NCBI GenBank assembly: GCA_012270695.1
Contig: JAAXHV010000648.1
Coordinates: 1-7,045 of the forward strand
Source of the DNA: Gammaproteobacteria bacterium
GTDB taxonomy: Bacteria; Pseudomonadota; Gammaproteobacteria; Eutrophobiales; Eutrophobiaceae
Reading direction: 5' to 3'
Length of the DNA: 7,045 nt
A model generated the notes under the pieces. The model made no database searches. It was not told where the DNA came from and saw only the letters and a program-made list of their open reading frames with translations. Shown in pieces: positions 6,558-7,045 of the stretch. The position numbers and the translations under genes are program-made. Each line of letters opens with the position of its first letter. Position 1 is the first letter of the stretch.

Positions 6558-7045
6558 ATGAGTTCCGTCGGCATTGATATCGGCGGCACTTTCACCGACA
6601 TCGTCGTCATGGGTAATGACGGTTCCGTCAGTACAACCAAGTCGCCTTCGACCCCGGGGCGGTTGCTGGAGGGCCTGCTGGCCACTCTTAGCGCTGCGGC
6701 AGAGAAAGAACAGACCGATCTTGCGACGCTGCTTGGCCGCATAGACCGCATCGCCCACGGTACTACCGTTGCGACCAACGCCTTCATCGAGCGGCGCGGC
6801 GCCAGGGTGGCGCTGTTGACCACGCGCGGCTTCGAGGACACCATGATCATGCAACGTATGATGGGCATGACCGCCGGGCTCAGTCCTTCCGAACTGACCG
6901 ATTATTCAAACCGGCGCGTTCCCGACCCTATAGTTCCCCGCTCGCTCATCTTCGGTATCCGCGAGCGCATCGATTACCGCGGCGAAGTGATCGCACCGCT
7001 GGCGGAGCAGGACGTGTACGATGCTGTCGGCAGCATAAAGGAGGC
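6558..7045 (+). CDS. hyuA: Hydantoinase A / 5-oxoprolinase-type ATPase subunit, 3'-truncated by the window
   Basis: The first 162 codons are present and the frame runs off the window end. An in-frame TGA at 6552-6554 lies just upstream, so ATG 6558 is the first available start. The N-terminus reads VGIDIGGTFTDIVV (4-17), the ATP phosphate-binding motif of the actin-like fold in the Hydant_A_N domain. HGTTVATNAFIERRGARVAL (67-86) and TTRGFEDTM are equally typical, as is the later VPDPIVPRSLIFGIRERID. Full-length HyuA is usually around 650-700 residues and pairs with HyuB. Such enzymes use ATP to open hydantoins, N-methylhydantoin or 5-oxoproline, and relatives carboxylate acetone or acetophenone; the N-terminus does not separate these. 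No clear Shine-Dalgarno is seen. GC content (118 of 180 in 6661-6840) is far above that of the upstream genes. Confidence 0.9.
   Translation, partial: MSSVGIDIGGTFTDIVVMGNDGSVSTTKSPSTPGRLLEGLLATLSAAAEKEQTDLATLLGRIDRIAHGTTVATNAFIERRGARVALLTTRGFEDTMIMQRMMGMTAGLSPSELTDYSNRRVPDPIVPRSLIFGIRERIDYRGEVIAPLAEQDVYDAVGSIKE

Noticed and set aside
5724..6854. Long antisense open frame of 376 codons over the oxidase and hyuA
   Set aside because: It is fully opposite two well-supported family genes, its protein shows no family motif, and it spans two genes of different composition; it is a shadow frame.

Overview
The window reads as accessory catabolic DNA from a Gram-negative bacterium. A TonB-dependent outer-membrane receptor with a signal peptide, TonB box and C-terminal phenylalanine requires an outer membrane. 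The protein styles (iron-complex-type receptor, POT-family transporter, YtcJ-like amidohydrolase, HyuA) and the moderate GC content suggest a proteobacterium, perhaps an environmental gammaproteobacterium. The taxon is inference, because no rRNA or marker gene is present.

All five genes lie on the + strand. From left to right they are: (1) the C-terminal part of a YtcJ-like (Amidohydro_3) amidohydrolase, cut by the window start, 1-1062; (2) a complete POT/PTR2-family proton-coupled transporter, 1118-2599; (3) a 221-base gap, 2600-2820, holding a near-perfect 14-base direct repeat with a 63-base period, a possible promoter and a strong ribosome binding site; (4) a complete TonB-dependent receptor, 2821-5079; (5) an 87-base gap with a GC-rich hairpin; (6) a complete FAD-dependent amine/amino-acid oxidase of the DAO superfamily, resembling gamma-glutamylputrescine oxidase, 5167-6480; (7) the N-terminal part of a hydantoinase A/5-oxoprolinase-type ATPase subunit, 6558 to the window end. 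No RNA gene, insertion sequence, CRISPR array or regulator gene was seen.

The genes fit one theme: import and breakdown of a small nitrogen-containing amide. The receptor would carry the compound over the outer membrane and the POT protein over the inner membrane. The amidohydrolase, flavin oxidase and ATP-dependent hydantoinase-type enzyme would open amide or cyclic-amide bonds and oxidise an amine. The substrate is not known. Two details make the set more than routine. The transporter seems to keep the residues that hold a peptide carboxylate but to have lost those that hold a free amino terminus. The amidohydrolase seems to lack two residues usually found in the metal centre. Both rest on alignment from memory. 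The HyuA gene is much richer in GC than everything upstream, so it may have a different history.
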